Below, in pieces: positions 22,073 to 31,482 of a stretch of 64,000 nucleotides of DNA. The number at the start of each line of letters is the position of its first letter. Position 1 is the stretch's first letter. The stretch comes from an uncultured Paracoccaceae bacterium. GTDB taxonomy: Bacteria; Pseudomonadota; Alphaproteobacteria; Rhodobacterales; Rhodobacteraceae. The stretch spans positions 62,001-126,000 of the forward strand of contig CANMPK010000001.1 in NCBI GenBank assembly GCA_947499725.1, in the 5' to 3' direction. The notes beneath the pieces were generated by a model. The model worked only from the letters and a program-made list of their open reading frames with translations. It did no database searches and was not told the DNA's origin. A program made the translations under genes and the position numbers.

Positions 22073-24355
22073 ATGAGTCGTTTTGCTGCGCCGATCGCCG
22101 AATCCATCTGGGATATGAAATACCGTTTCAAAGAAGCGGACGGCACCCCCATAGATCAAACGGTCGAAGACAGCTGGCGCCGCATTGCCCGCGATTTGGC
22201 AAAAGTGGAAAAGAAACCGGAAGAGTGGGAAGATAAGTTCTACGCCGCTCTGGAGGATTTCAAATACCTGCCAGCGGGCCGCATCACGGCTGGCGCAGGC
22301 ACTGCCCGCAAAGTCACTTTGTTCAACTGCTTCGTTATGGGCACCATCCCTGACAGCATGTCTGGCATCTTTGATATGTTGAAAGAAGCCGCGCTCACCA
22401 TGCAGCAAGGTGGCGGCATCGGCTATGACTTTTCAACCATCCGCCCAAAAGGTTCTGATGTAAAAGGTGTTGCAGCAGACGCATCCGGCCCTCTGTCCTT
22501 TATGGATGTTTGGGACGCGATGTGCCGCACGATCATGTCCGCCGGCTCTCGCCGTGGCGCGATGATGGCGACCATGCGCTGTGACCACCCTGATGTAGAA
22601 CAGTTTATCACCGCCAAATCCGACCCAGCCCGCCTGCGCATGTTCAACATGTCCGTGCTTGTCACTGATCCGTTCATGGAAGCGGTTAAGGCAGATGGCA
22701 GCTGGGAACTGATCTTTGACGGCAAAGTCTACAAAACAGTGAACGCGCGCGATCTTTGGAACAAGATCATGCAAAACACATACGATCAGGCCGAGCCTGG
22801 CGTGATCTTCATTGACCGTATCAACAAATCCAACAACCTGAACTACGTTGAGCAAATCGCAGCCACAAACCCTTGTGGCGAGCAGCCTTTGCCGCCGTAT
22901 GGCGCATGTCTGTTGGGCTCTATCAACTTGGCGCGTCTGGTTTCTGATCCGTTCGAAAAAGCAGCAGAGCTGAACGAAGACGCCCTGACTGATCTCGTTC
23001 GCACAGCTGTGCGTATGATGGACAACGTTGTTGATGCGTCCAACTTCCCGCTAGAGCAGCAAGCTCAGGAAGCACAAGCCAAGCGCCGCATTGGCCTTGG
23101 TGTAACAGGTCTTGCGGATGCTCTGCTGATGTTGGGTCTGGAATACGGCACCGAAGAAGCGGCAGAACAAACCGAAGCGTGGATGAAGGCCATCGCGCAT
23201 GCGTCCTATCGCGCATCCGTCGATCTGGCGAAAGAAAAAGGCGCCTTCCCACTGTTTGACAAAGACAAATACGTCAACGGTGGCATGGTCCAAACGCTGG
23301 ACGAAGATCTGAAAGCTGACATCGCAAAATACGGTATTCGCAATGCGCTGCTGACATCCATTGCACCGACCGGCACAATCAGCCTCTATGCGGGCAACGT
23401 GTCCTCCGGCATCGAGCCTGTGTTTGCCTATGCTTACACACGTAAAGTTCTGCAAAAAGACGGCTCCCGCACCGAAGAAGAAGTTGTGGATTACGCGGTG
23501 AAACTGTGGCGTGAGAAGTTCGGCGACAAAGACCTGCCAAGCTACTTCGTGAACGCGCAAACATTGGCACCAGAAGCCCATGTGCGCATGCAAGCCGCTG
23601 CTCAGAAATGGATCGACAGCTCCATTTCCAAAACCATCAACTGCCCAGAAGACATCAGCTTTGACGCCTTCAAAGACGTTTACATGCAGGCTTGGGATAC
23701 GGGCTGTAAGGGTTGCACAACCTACCGTCCAAACGACATCACTGGCTCTGTTCTCACCGTTTCTGAAAGCGAAGAGAAAGCACCGGGCGAAAACCCAGCA
23801 GATCAAGTCGCAGACACGGGCGAAGTGATCTACATGTCCGAACCACTGGAGCGTCCGCAGTCTCTGGAAGGCGCGACATACAAATTGAAATGGCATGACA
23901 GCGAGCACGCGATTTACCTGACCGTGAATGATGTGATCGTAAACGGCCACCGTCGTCCGTTCGAAGTGTTCATCAACTCCAAAAACATGGAGCATTACGC
24001 TTGGACCTTGGCCCTAACACGCATGATCTCTGCTGTGTTCCGCCGCGGTGGTGATGTGTCTTTCGTTGTGGAAGAGCTCAAAGCGGTCTTCGACCCACGT
24101 GGCGGTTCTTGGATGGATGGCAAGTACATCCCATCCATTCTGGCAGCGATTGGCGGCGTGATCGAAAAGCACATGATCGCAATCGGTTTCATCGAAGGCG
24201 AAGGCATGGGCTTGAAATCCGACCCACAAGCCGAGGTCATGGTTGTCGGCGGAGCCCCAAAAGGCAAAGCCTGCCCATCTTGCGGTGAATACTCACTGAA
24301 CATGGTCGAAGGCTGCATGACCTGCAGCAGCTGTGGCTACAGCAAATGCGGCTAA
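22073..24355 (+). CDS. nrdJ: Adenosylcobalamin-dependent (class II) ribonucleotide reductase
   Basis: A 760-residue single-chain class II reductase that converts ribonucleotides to deoxyribonucleotides with coenzyme B12 and needs no oxygen. It shows FNCFVMGTIPDSMSGIF, GGGIGYDFSTIRPKG, the active-site block ATNPCGEQPLPPYGACLLGS, and TSIAPTGTISLYAGN. The C-terminal redox tail is cysteine-rich (CPSCG near residue 734, then CMTCSSCGYSKCG). Two adjacent ATG codons exist (22070 and 22073); the second is better spaced from GAGGG at 22063. I see no cobalamin riboswitch in the 142-bp leader. A Tn7-like element starts 23 bp after the stop codon, and the gene itself is intact. Confidence 0.97.
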   Translation: MSRFAAPIAESIWDMKYRFKEADGTPIDQTVEDSWRRIARDLAKVEKKPEEWEDKFYAALEDFKYLPAGRITAGAGTARKVTLFNCFVMGTIPDSMSGIFDMLKEAALTMQQGGGIGYDFSTIRPKGSDVKGVAADASGPLSFMDVWDAMCRTIMSAGSRRGAMMATMRCDHPDVEQFITAKSDPARLRMFNMSVLVTDPFMEAVKADGSWELIFDGKVYKTVNARDLWNKIMQNTYDQAEPGVIFIDRINKSNNLNYVEQIAATNPCGEQPLPPYGACLLGSINLARLVSDPFEKAAELNEDALTDLVRTAVRMMDNVVDASNFPLEQQAQEAQAKRRIGLGVTGLADALLMLGLEYGTEEAAEQTEAWMKAIAHASYRASVDLAKEKGAFPLFDKDKYVNGGMVQTLDEDLKADIAKYGIRNALLTSIAPTGTISLYAGNVSSGIEPVFAYAYTRKVLQKDGSRTEEEVVDYAVKLWREKFGDKDLPSYFVNAQTLAPEAHVRMQAAAQKWIDSSISKTINCPEDISFDAFKDVYMQAWDTGCKGCTTYRPNDITGSVLTVSESEEKAPGENPADQVADTGEVIYMSEPLERPQSLEGATYKLKWHDSEHAIYLTVNDVIVNGHRRPFEVFINSKNMEHYAWTLALTRMISAVFRRGGDVSFVVEELKAVFDPRGGSWMDGKYIPSILAAIGGVIEKHMIAIGFIEGEGMGLKSDPQAEVMVVGGAPKGKACPSCGEYSLNMVEGCMTCSSCGYSKCG

Positions 24356-24378
24356 GTTAAATTCAGGAAGGCTATCAC

Positions 24379-24449
24379 TGTTAGACACCGCATAACTTGG
24401 CCACTATGGGGTATTTTTTGACCACTCCGCACAGATCAAATGACCATCG
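24379..24449 (+). repeat. Left end of the Tn7-like element (terminal inverted repeat and TnsB-type sites)
   Basis: The terminal TGTTAGACACC is followed by TAACTTGGCCACTAT at 24393-24407. A weaker TGACCACTC copy lies at 24420, and AGATCAAATGACCATCG at 24433-24449 matches an inverted copy at the right end in 16 of 17 positions. The last site also forms the 5' arm of an 11-bp stem with two G-U pairs (24443-24453 with 24459-24469) followed by TTTTCTTTATT. That could act as a terminator for nrdJ transcripts reading into the element. Confidence 0.85.
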
Positions 24450-24687
24450 GCAATTTCTTTGTCGGTGGTTTTCTTTATTTGTCAGTAGCTTAGGTCGTCA
24501 TGCGGGAGTTGACCTCCACATAAGTTTGCGAACGAGCTCAATTGGTTAAGCCTATTGATCCTTAGCTCAATTTGTTCCCTAAGTGTTCCTACCGGCTCCG
24601 GAGCCTTTCCATATTCAATCGCCGAACCGTAACGGTTCAGGCCTTTGGTGCAGCCCGCGTGGGTTCGCGCCTTGAAAGGATGCCGCC

Positions 24688-25782
24688 ATGACCCTCACGA
24701 AAACACCGATCCCATTCTGCTCGCTTAAATTTATCGATGAGCTGCCTCGCATGAGAGAGGTGGATGACCGCCTGAAAGAAACTCTACGTGAGTTAAGGAA
24801 CCGGAAGTTGATGGCTGCGGGAAGCGTTGATCATGGGAATGATCCGGTTCTTTGGCATCAATTGATCAATGACACTGATCGTAAAATGACCAAGCGCCGC
24901 GCAATCCGGTTTCTGGAAAGAATGCAAAGCCTGTCCGGGATGAACCATTTGCCAGACGCGGCGAAAACCCAATTGAATGCCTTGCGGGATGGTATCTCAG
25001 TGACCAACATCCACACCGAGCACAAAGCGGACGAGATCGCTGCGGCCTTGCATGAGGAAATGCCATGGATGGCGCCTGCGACCGAAGAGGTCTGGCATGG
25101 TCTCAGGCGATCTGCACGTGAGGGTCTACCTGGTTTACGTTTCAATCCGCTGGTCTTGGTTGGGTCACCCGGCATCGGCAAAAGCTTTTGGGCGCGCCGT
25201 CTGGCGCATCACCTTGCGGTGCCGACAACCAAAATCGAAGCGACCGGTGAACCGGCGACGTTTTCACTGGTTGGAGCTCAGCGCGGATGGGGCAGCGCCG
25301 CACCAGGCAAACTCATGCAGACCGTGCTGCGGGAACGCCATGCCGGCCCTCTGGTGATCGTGGACGAAGTCGAAAAGACTGGAGACGTCAACGCAGTCAA
25401 CGGGTCGCGTCATACACTAACTGATGCTCTGCTTCCGTTGTTGGAGCGTATGACTGCAGAGGGCTGGGAGTGCCCCTTTTTCCAGATCCGCTTTGATATG
25501 TCATGGGCCAACTGGGTTCTGACGGCTAACAGTCGGAAGGGTTTGCCGGAGCCGTTACAAAGCCGTTGCGTGGTTCTCGACCTTCCTGATCTGACGCGCA
25601 CGCAGTTACGTGACTTTGCTCTGACTGAAGGTGAACGGCGAGGTCTTCCTGAGCCGAGCCTTTCCGCATTAGACGCAGTGTTTGAGCATGAAGTTTGGGC
25701 TGAGCACACCCCAAGCCTTCGCACAGTGTCCAGAATGCTGGAGCGGGCGGAGATGTTGGAGGGCCGGCCACGATTGCAGTAA
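24688..25782 (+). CDS. Lon-type AAA+ ATPase without protease domain
   Basis: A 364-residue protein. The first 125 residues are helical and unrecognised. A AAA+ module follows with Walker A GSPGIGKS (159-166), Walker B LVIVDEVEK (222-230), and a sensor-1 region ending in VLTANSRKGLPEPLQSRC. The stretch RGWGSAAPGKLMQTVLRE before Walker B is laid out like the same part of Lon (RTYIGSMPGKIIQ), so the closest known module is Lon's, but there is no Ser-Lys protease domain. AAAGGA precedes the start. It is the gene nearest the left end of the transposon and is oriented like the transposition genes. It may be cargo or an accessory of transposition; no evidence decides. Confidence 0.7.
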   Translation: MTLTKTPIPFCSLKFIDELPRMREVDDRLKETLRELRNRKLMAAGSVDHGNDPVLWHQLINDTDRKMTKRRAIRFLERMQSLSGMNHLPDAAKTQLNALRDGISVTNIHTEHKADEIAAALHEEMPWMAPATEEVWHGLRRSAREGLPGLRFNPLVLVGSPGIGKSFWARRLAHHLAVPTTKIEATGEPATFSLVGAQRGWGSAAPGKLMQTVLRERHAGPLVIVDEVEKTGDVNAVNGSRHTLTDALLPLLERMTAEGWECPFFQIRFDMSWANWVLTANSRKGLPEPLQSRCVVLDLPDLTRTQLRDFALTEGERRGLPEPSLSALDAVFEHEVWAEHTPSLRTVSRMLERAEMLEGRPRLQ

Positions 25783-25810
25783 AAGAAAAAGGGGAAGCCT
25801 AGGCTTCCCC
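25781..25810 (-). terminator. Terminator at the 3' side of the restriction-modification operon
   Basis: GGGGAAGCCTAGGCTTCCCC at 25791-25810 is a perfect 20-bp palindrome. On the minus strand it is followed by a U-rich tract (the A run at 25781-25790), which suits termination of the leftward operon. On the plus strand it begins 9 bp after the ATPase stop but has a poor U tract. Between it and the end of the next minus-strand gene at 26019 are about 200 bp in which I see no gene. Confidence 0.75.
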
Positions 25811-26018
25811 TTGAAATCTCGCCACCCGCTTCGTGGCTTGCCGATATTCCCCTCTTACAGGTATGACCTCGGCATACGGTGCTTGCACGGACCTACAAGA
25901 TTTTGACATCTTGCCTCATATTTAGCGACCTTGAGGCTGATACAAGGTCGTGGATTCGTCTTGTTGTGCGATTTAGGTACCGCAGGAGAAGTCCCATGTC
26001 AAGGAATTTGCTGCCAAT

Positions 26019-26744
26019 CTACCGCAATCCGCTCAAGAAAGAGATGTACGATACCTCTGCACCTAGTTGATTTTGAACAATATTTCTCACAGATAGGACG
26101 GAGGATCCAGACGAGAAAATATCATCGACTATTACGATCTTCTTATCCTGCAGGTTTGGCTGTACTCCTTGTGCAATAAAAAAATCAAAATACAAACGAA
26201 TAGTTGTATCAACACGTTTTGCTTCACAGATAGTGTCCGCAGGCAGCGTTTGCCAACTATGAAGTTGGGTTGTATACGCTGAACGTGCGCCTTTACGAAC
26301 TTTGGGGGGAGAAGCCCTCAGGCCCCGTAACATTTCAGACGTGGTTTTCTTTCTGAAAAAATCAGGATCCAACAGAGGACTGCCTAATTTGTCAGCGACC
26401 ATCTGCGCGACCTCATGGCAGAACGGCGATGAGGATGGTATAGGAAGGCAATAGTCGAAACAATCTGATGCGAAGCCCATTTTATCAATGTTTTGCTCTG
26501 CACGAGACATAATACGCCCCTTCCAAAAAGGGGTGATGGAAAAACCATTCCTTTCTTTGAGCGCGTGGATCAGGGGATTTCCGTCATCGGGGCGGCCGGT
26601 CTTACCGCTTCGACTAAAGACATGATGTAGGTCAATGCCTTTAAATACTCGCTTGGTGGGATTTCCGTGCGTAGAAGTATCAACGCCTTCTTCATGAGAG
26701 TCGTTGATACTTACAATTTTTTTTGCTGAAACACTGATCCCCAT
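26019..26744 (-). CDS. Phosphoribosyltransferase-fold protein linked to the R-M operon
   Basis: A 241-residue protein. The C-terminal part has the PRPP-loop signature IVIVDDIFSSGSS (203-215, Asp207 and Asp208) after a hydrophobic strand, typical of type I phosphoribosyltransferases such as ComF-like and orotate enzymes. The N-terminal 90 residues contain DLHHVFSRSGKTGRPDDGNP and are not familiar. A block FFRKKTTSEMLRGLR near 129-143 could contribute to a substrate lobe. It starts 4 bp after the hsdR stop (a GTG overlapping hsdR is an alternative), so it is probably expressed with hsdMSR. Its DNA is more AT-rich than the hsd genes. The substrate is unknown; an accessory role in restriction or a stand-alone nucleotide-metabolism function are both possible. 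Confidence 0.65.
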   Translation of the reverse strand: MGISVSAKKIVSINDSHEEGVDTSTHGNPTKRVFKGIDLHHVFSRSGKTGRPDDGNPLIHALKERNGFSITPFWKGRIMSRAEQNIDKMGFASDCFDYCLPIPSSSPFCHEVAQMVADKLGSPLLDPDFFRKKTTSEMLRGLRASPPKVRKGARSAYTTQLHSWQTLPADTICEAKRVDTTIRLYFDFFIAQGVQPNLQDKKIVIVDDIFSSGSSVLSVRNIVQNQLGAEVSYISFLSGLR

Positions 26745-26748
26745 AAAA

Positions 26749-29700
26749 CTACGCGGCACTCTCTGCGCCGCGCACCGCGCGCCGGAACATCAACTGCATC
26801 AGCATGTCGCGTGCTTCTTGGTCCTGCATGAACGCATTCCGCATCGCCCCATCTCGCTGAAACGCCTGGATCGTGCGTCGGACAAACTCGGCCTCAAATC
26901 GCGGCTGGACATCCCTTGGATCGTTGTTCCGAAGCATTTCCGCCCAGGCTTCATCATCAAGGATGTCCTGATTCACGGCCTCGAAGCGGATATAATCCTC
27001 TTCGCTGAACTCTGTCCCATGCCGGGAGTTGAACGCTTCGATGATTTCGGAAAGGGTCCTGGCTTCCTCTTCCGTAAATGGATTTGCGCCAAAACGGTCA
27101 ATCGGGCTCAATGAGGCGATGTCATCAGCACCGAGGCTCGCATCCTGCGGGTCTCCTTGCTTTTCCAGCTTGTAAGCGTCGAGTTCGAGCATGTCGTCCG
27201 TGACATCCTCCCCCTGCGGTGCTTGCCGGCTTGGCAACATACGCTTCAGCCACGACCCATAAACATGCAGTTTTTCAAGGTCCGTATCCCCAAGAGGGAC
27301 AACTTGCGCGATAAATGAATAGAAACGCAGGAATGAAGCAAGGACTTGGCGGAACTCCTCCTGCTGTTCTTCGTCTAGGTTGTTCGTAAAGCGAGCGATC
27401 GCTTGTCGTACGACGCCTTCCAGAACGGGCCGTTCATCCACACGGCGTGTCGCATTCATGAAACGGTCAACGAAACGGTCGATCTCTTCGGCATCGAGGA
27501 CACCAAAAGAAAGAAGGCGCGCCTGAAGATTGTAGACTTGGTTCGGATCCGAGACATCTTCGAGGGTGGTTACATTGTAATAGGGCTTAAAGGCTTCCTG
27601 GATCTCTTCCACAGTATTACGGAAATCCAAAATGAAAGTGCGATCTTTCCCCGGGTAAATTCTGTTGAGCCGAGCGAGCGTCTGGACCGCTTGCAAGCCC
27701 GAAAGACGACGGTCGATATACATCGCGACCAACTTGGGTTGATCAAAGCCCGTCTGATACTTTTCCGCTACGACAAGAACATTGTATGTCCCGCTGTCAA
27801 ATTGCCTTGGTAGCTCGGTTTCGGCAAAGCCATTGATGCCAACCTCGGTATAAGACTGGCCGTCGACCTCAATTTCGCTAGAGAAGGCTACAAGAGCTCG
27901 AACGTCGGTATAACCCTGATCTTCGATGTACTTGGAGATCGCCTGGTGGGTCTTGATTGCATGTTCACGGCTGGCCGTGACGACCATGGCTTTACCTTGC
28001 CCGTCAATTTCAGGCAGGGCATGTCTGCGGAAGTGTTCAACAATCACTTCTGCTTTCTGGGACATCGCCGTGGGGTGGAAGTCGATAAAACGAGCAACCT
28101 TGCGCGAAGATTTCCGCTCCAAAAGGCGGGGATCATCATCAATGGCTTTCTCAAGCTGCGCGTATGATGTGTAGGTTTGATAGTTGCGCAAAACATCAAG
28201 GATGAAGCCCTCCTCGACAGCTTGACGCATGGAGTAAAGGTGGAAGGGTTCCGGGCCCTTTTCATGATCGTAAATTCGGCCAAACCGCTCCATTGTCACG
28301 TTTTTTGGTGTCGCGGTGAAAGCCAGATAAGACAGGTTTGCTTGCGGCCCACGAAGCCGCTGCAGCTCCAATAGGGCCAGCTCTGTTGCGTCGAGCTCCT
28401 GTTCTTCCTCTGTCGCTTCGCCGTCTGCCAGAACACGCGCCATGCTATCCGCATGTTTTCCGGATTGAGAGCTATGCGCCTCATCGATGATGATCGCAAA
28501 GCGTCGGCTTTCTTCGTTTTTCAGTACCGATAGCTGTTCTGTGGAGAACTTGTGGATTGTCGAGATGATGATCTTTGCGCCATCCTGTATCGCCTTTTTG
28601 AGCTGGCGAGAGGTGCCATCAATCGGCACGACATACCCTTGGGTTTGCGCGAAGGACTTTACGGTTTGCTGGAGCTGACGATCCAGTACAACACGGTCGG
28701 TCACGATGATGATCGTGTCGAAGATCGGTTGATCATCATCGTTGTGAAGTGTCGCAAGATGATGGGCCGCCCAGGCGATGGTGTTTGATTTTCCGGAACC
28801 GGCAGAGTGTTGAAACAGGTAGTTTTGACCTGCGCCGTTTTCCTTGGAATCCTGGACAAGCATACGAACTGCATCTAGCTGCTGGAAACGCGGCCAGATT
28901 GTCGTGCGCTTTACGCGGCCATTTGGTTGCTCAACTTCGTCGACCAAAACAAAGCGATGCAAAATTCCCAGAAGCACCTCGCGGGAAAAAATAGCCTTTC
29001 GCGCGCCAATGTCGCGGTAGAGATACGCAATGCGGAACTCGTCCTCGACATCAGGGTTGCCCGCACCACCATCACGGCCGCGGTTGAACGGCAGGAAGCG
29101 TGTTTTGCCGTTGTTCAGGTGGGTCGTCATCGAGACGTTGTCCTGATCCAATGCGAAATGAACCAAGGCGCCGCGCTTGAAGGTCAGGAGCGGCTCACCG
29201 TTCGGAGCTCGGTCTTTGCGATACTGCTTCTCAGCTGTTTGGTAAGTCGATCCGGTTAGGGTGTTTTTGAGCTCCAGTGTCACCACGGGAATGCCGTTCA
29301 CAAACAACACCACATCAATCGCATTTTCATTGCGCAGGGAATAACGAACTTGGCGCATGGCAGTGAGAATATTGCCTTCGTAAGCGCGCAGCGATGCGGG
29401 GTTGAGGCTTGATGCCGGCTTGAATGCACAGAGCGTGATCTTGATGCCCGGAACGATGGTGATGCCCTGTCGCAGGACCTCCAAGGTGCCAACAGCTTTC
29501 AGGCGGCTGTCCAGCTGTCGTGCCAGCGTTTCGCGCTCTTTACCTGGATACTGATCACAAAGTTTCTTCCACGCATCGGGCTGAGTATTGCGAACGAATT
29601 GCTCGGTCATCTCAGCATCAAGAGCCAGCTTGCGGTCGTAATTTGTGTATTGACGCTCAACCCATCCTTGGCGGGTGACAAGCTGATCCACGAGATGGAG

Positions 29701-29754
29701 TTCCACGGCTTCTTCAGTATGCAGTTTATTGTGGGAAATGTTGGGGCTAGGCAT
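26749..29754 (-). CDS. hsdR: Type I restriction endonuclease, subunit R
   Basis: A 1001-residue HsdR, the motor and nuclease subunit that translocates DNA past an unmethylated site and cuts at a distance. The N-terminal nuclease core has Asp147 and ELK (161-163) of the PD-(D/E)xK site in VVTLELKNTLTG. The superfamily 2 helicase motor follows with HSAGSGKS (316-323), TDRVVLDRQL, IIIDEAHSS, LAFTATP and the motif VI region LQAVQTLARLNRIYPGKDRT. The C-terminal helical region that binds HsdM/HsdS is present. All key residues are intact. It is 22 bp downstream of a 157-residue gene and belongs to the leftward hsd operon in the transposon. Confidence 0.95.
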   Translation of the reverse strand: MPSPNISHNKLHTEEAVELHLVDQLVTRQGWVERQYTNYDRKLALDAEMTEQFVRNTQPDAWKKLCDQYPGKERETLARQLDSRLKAVGTLEVLRQGITIVPGIKITLCAFKPASSLNPASLRAYEGNILTAMRQVRYSLRNENAIDVVLFVNGIPVVTLELKNTLTGSTYQTAEKQYRKDRAPNGEPLLTFKRGALVHFALDQDNVSMTTHLNNGKTRFLPFNRGRDGGAGNPDVEDEFRIAYLYRDIGARKAIFSREVLLGILHRFVLVDEVEQPNGRVKRTTIWPRFQQLDAVRMLVQDSKENGAGQNYLFQHSAGSGKSNTIAWAAHHLATLHNDDDQPIFDTIIIVTDRVVLDRQLQQTVKSFAQTQGYVVPIDGTSRQLKKAIQDGAKIIISTIHKFSTEQLSVLKNEESRRFAIIIDEAHSSQSGKHADSMARVLADGEATEEEQELDATELALLELQRLRGPQANLSYLAFTATPKNVTMERFGRIYDHEKGPEPFHLYSMRQAVEEGFILDVLRNYQTYTSYAQLEKAIDDDPRLLERKSSRKVARFIDFHPTAMSQKAEVIVEHFRRHALPEIDGQGKAMVVTASREHAIKTHQAISKYIEDQGYTDVRALVAFSSEIEVDGQSYTEVGINGFAETELPRQFDSGTYNVLVVAEKYQTGFDQPKLVAMYIDRRLSGLQAVQTLARLNRIYPGKDRTFILDFRNTVEEIQEAFKPYYNVTTLEDVSDPNQVYNLQARLLSFGVLDAEEIDRFVDRFMNATRRVDERPVLEGVVRQAIARFTNNLDEEQQEEFRQVLASFLRFYSFIAQVVPLGDTDLEKLHVYGSWLKRMLPSRQAPQGEDVTDDMLELDAYKLEKQGDPQDASLGADDIASLSPIDRFGANPFTEEEARTLSEIIEAFNSRHGTEFSEEDYIRFEAVNQDILDDEAWAEMLRNNDPRDVQPRFEAEFVRRTIQAFQRDGAMRNAFMQDQEARDMLMQLMFRRAVRGAESAA

Positions 29755-29776
29755 GGCTAATGTCTTTCGAGAAAAA

Positions 29777-30250
29777 TTAGTGGTGTTCGCCGGCTTCGTC
29801 AGCGTCGAGAAAATTGAGCAAGGCTTCTAGGTTCGCTTTTTCCTGAAGCAAGCGTTCACGAATTGCGGATGCATCCAGTCGATCATCGCGCTTGTCCCGA
29901 AACGCCCTGGCCAAAGCCTCAGCAGTTCTGGAACGATCAAGTTGAACCTTTTTCAAGATCTTTTCGTACTCGTTGGCCCAGTAAGCCTCGCCCTTTGCAT
30001 CCGGCCTCTCTACGACAGTTAGGAAGTTGCTTCCCATTGAAGTTGTGCCCCGAGCCTCATCTTCCCATTCAATATCCATAGACCAACCTTTCGCACCGAT
30101 ACGGAAGCCACCGGGGTGCGAAGGGTCCGCAATCGGACCAGAGCATTCAATAGGTTCAGAAACCACTTTCCCAAATCCAAACTTAGGGTGATCAATTCGA
30201 TCACCCCAGGTAAAGGGGCAAGGGCCGTGTTCGTCTTCATGTAGGCTCAT
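29777..30250 (-). CDS. Small protein between hsdS and hsdR, SH3/Tudor-like start
   Basis: A 157-residue protein of no family I can name. Its N-terminus (FTWGDRIDHPKFGFGKVVSEP) resembles the small SH3/Tudor-like fold at the C-terminus of UvrD/PcrA helicases, where GDRVxHPKFGxGxV recurs. The C-terminal 60 residues are charged and helical (RSRTAEALARAFRDKRDDRLD) and may form a coiled coil. The start overlaps the hsdS stop in ATGA, so its production is coupled to the specificity subunit. By position it is probably a component or regulator of this R-M system rather than passenger DNA. That is inference from synteny only. Confidence 0.6.
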   Translation of the reverse strand: MSLHEDEHGPCPFTWGDRIDHPKFGFGKVVSEPIECSGPIADPSHPGGFRIGAKGWSMDIEWEDEARGTTSMGSNFLTVVERPDAKGEAYWANEYEKILKKVQLDRSRTAEALARAFRDKRDDRLDASAIRERLLQEKANLEALLNFLDADEAGEHH

Positions 30251-31482
30251 CCCTGCATCTCCTCTTCGATCTGGTCTAGCTTGGCAGAGGCCGCGCCGGA
30301 GCGGGTGTAGCTGTCCACGTCGATTTGGCCTGTGACGGCGGCGGTAATCAAGGCGGCGCGGTATTCGCGCAGGCGGGTGATAGAGTTTTTTATATGCTCG
30401 GAAATTTCAATTTCTAATTCATCTTGGTGTGCGAACGCAGTTGCGATCCGCGTCTGCACCTCTCGTGGCGGAAGCGGCACCCTTAGTGCGCCAAGCCGTG
30501 CGATGTTTGAATTGTCTTGCGCGTTGCTCGTTGATGAACGGGCAATTTCAGCGCTGGCCGCGCCAAGCGTATAATACAGAAATTCATGGTCAATTATCTT
30601 TTGGGGTGTGAACCCAACGACGCTGTCAGGGCAATATGCGTCAAAATTTAGAATAGCTACGTCACCTACGTTGGCTGCGATTGCCATTAAGACCGTTCCT
30701 GCCGTGAAGCGTTTGCTTACTGAGGTACCTAACTCAGTCAAGGTCTGCTTATATGTCGTAATATATTTTCTCGCCTGCGCGACATCCCCGGTCTGGAGAA
30801 AAGGATGGTCGCCATCATAGAGTTGCGGGGAATTGCGCGGGCGGAAGTTGAAACGCCCCCGTTCGATCTGACAGATGTGAGATAATTTCCACTCGCCATG
30901 ATCATCCCGCAATTTCATCAGATCAGTTTGACGCGAAAGCGCATTTCGGTCACGCAACACCTCCACCAACCGTTCCTTCTTCGCGATCAGCGCATCAATG
31001 CGCGCGGTTTCGCGGTCGAGGAAGGCGGCGATCCGTTTTTGGGTGGGGAGGTCGGGTAGGTTGACCTCCATGGCCAGGAGCGAGTCTGGGTAAAGTCGAA
31101 GCCGCGACTCGATAATACCGCGTGAGCGTGATCTGAACTCAATCTGCATGTCTTTCGAGCGCGTGCGGTGATGAAGAAAGCGGCGATCAACTTTCGTGTC
31201 GTCTACATCGAATACGGCATAGGCGGGACTTGTGATGCCGTTATGTTCCGAAAGTCCATATGCGCCTTTCCAAGCCAACATATAGTTCATAACCAAGTCG
31301 CCACGTCTGACTATCCTATACCCCTCAAGCGTTTCGGACCTACTTTCGAATTGGTCCTCTGAAAATGCTTCTGCACGCGGTTTTACGCCGTAGTATTCCG
31401 AGACGGACAAGAGAGTTTCTTCCCCTGTCTTTGAGAACTGGTTTCGTTCGCGAAGAAAATGTTTGAAGCGATGCCGTTTCAC
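30247..31482 (-). CDS. hsdS: Type I restriction-modification specificity subunit S
   Basis: A 411-residue HsdS, which carries two target recognition domains and determines the bipartite DNA sequence that is methylated and restricted. The first TRD spans about residues 1-135 and leads into the central conserved region LPDLPTQKRIAAFLDRETAR and its coiled-coil spacer. The second TRD follows from about residue 200 and leads to the distal conserved region VPLPPREVQTRIATAFAHQD, ending in a helical tail. The length is normal and both halves are intact. It overlaps hsdM by four bases (ATGA) and the next gene by four bases. The target sequence cannot be inferred. Confidence 0.93.
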   Translation of the reverse strand: MKRHRFKHFLRERNQFSKTGEETLLSVSEYYGVKPRAEAFSEDQFESRSETLEGYRIVRRGDLVMNYMLAWKGAYGLSEHNGITSPAYAVFDVDDTKVDRRFLHHRTRSKDMQIEFRSRSRGIIESRLRLYPDSLLAMEVNLPDLPTQKRIAAFLDRETARIDALIAKKERLVEVLRDRNALSRQTDLMKLRDDHGEWKLSHICQIERGRFNFRPRNSPQLYDGDHPFLQTGDVAQARKYITTYKQTLTELGTSVSKRFTAGTVLMAIAANVGDVAILNFDAYCPDSVVGFTPQKIIDHEFLYYTLGAASAEIARSSTSNAQDNSNIARLGALRVPLPPREVQTRIATAFAHQDELEIEISEHIKNSITRLREYRAALITAAVTGQIDVDSYTRSGAASAKLDQIEEEMQG

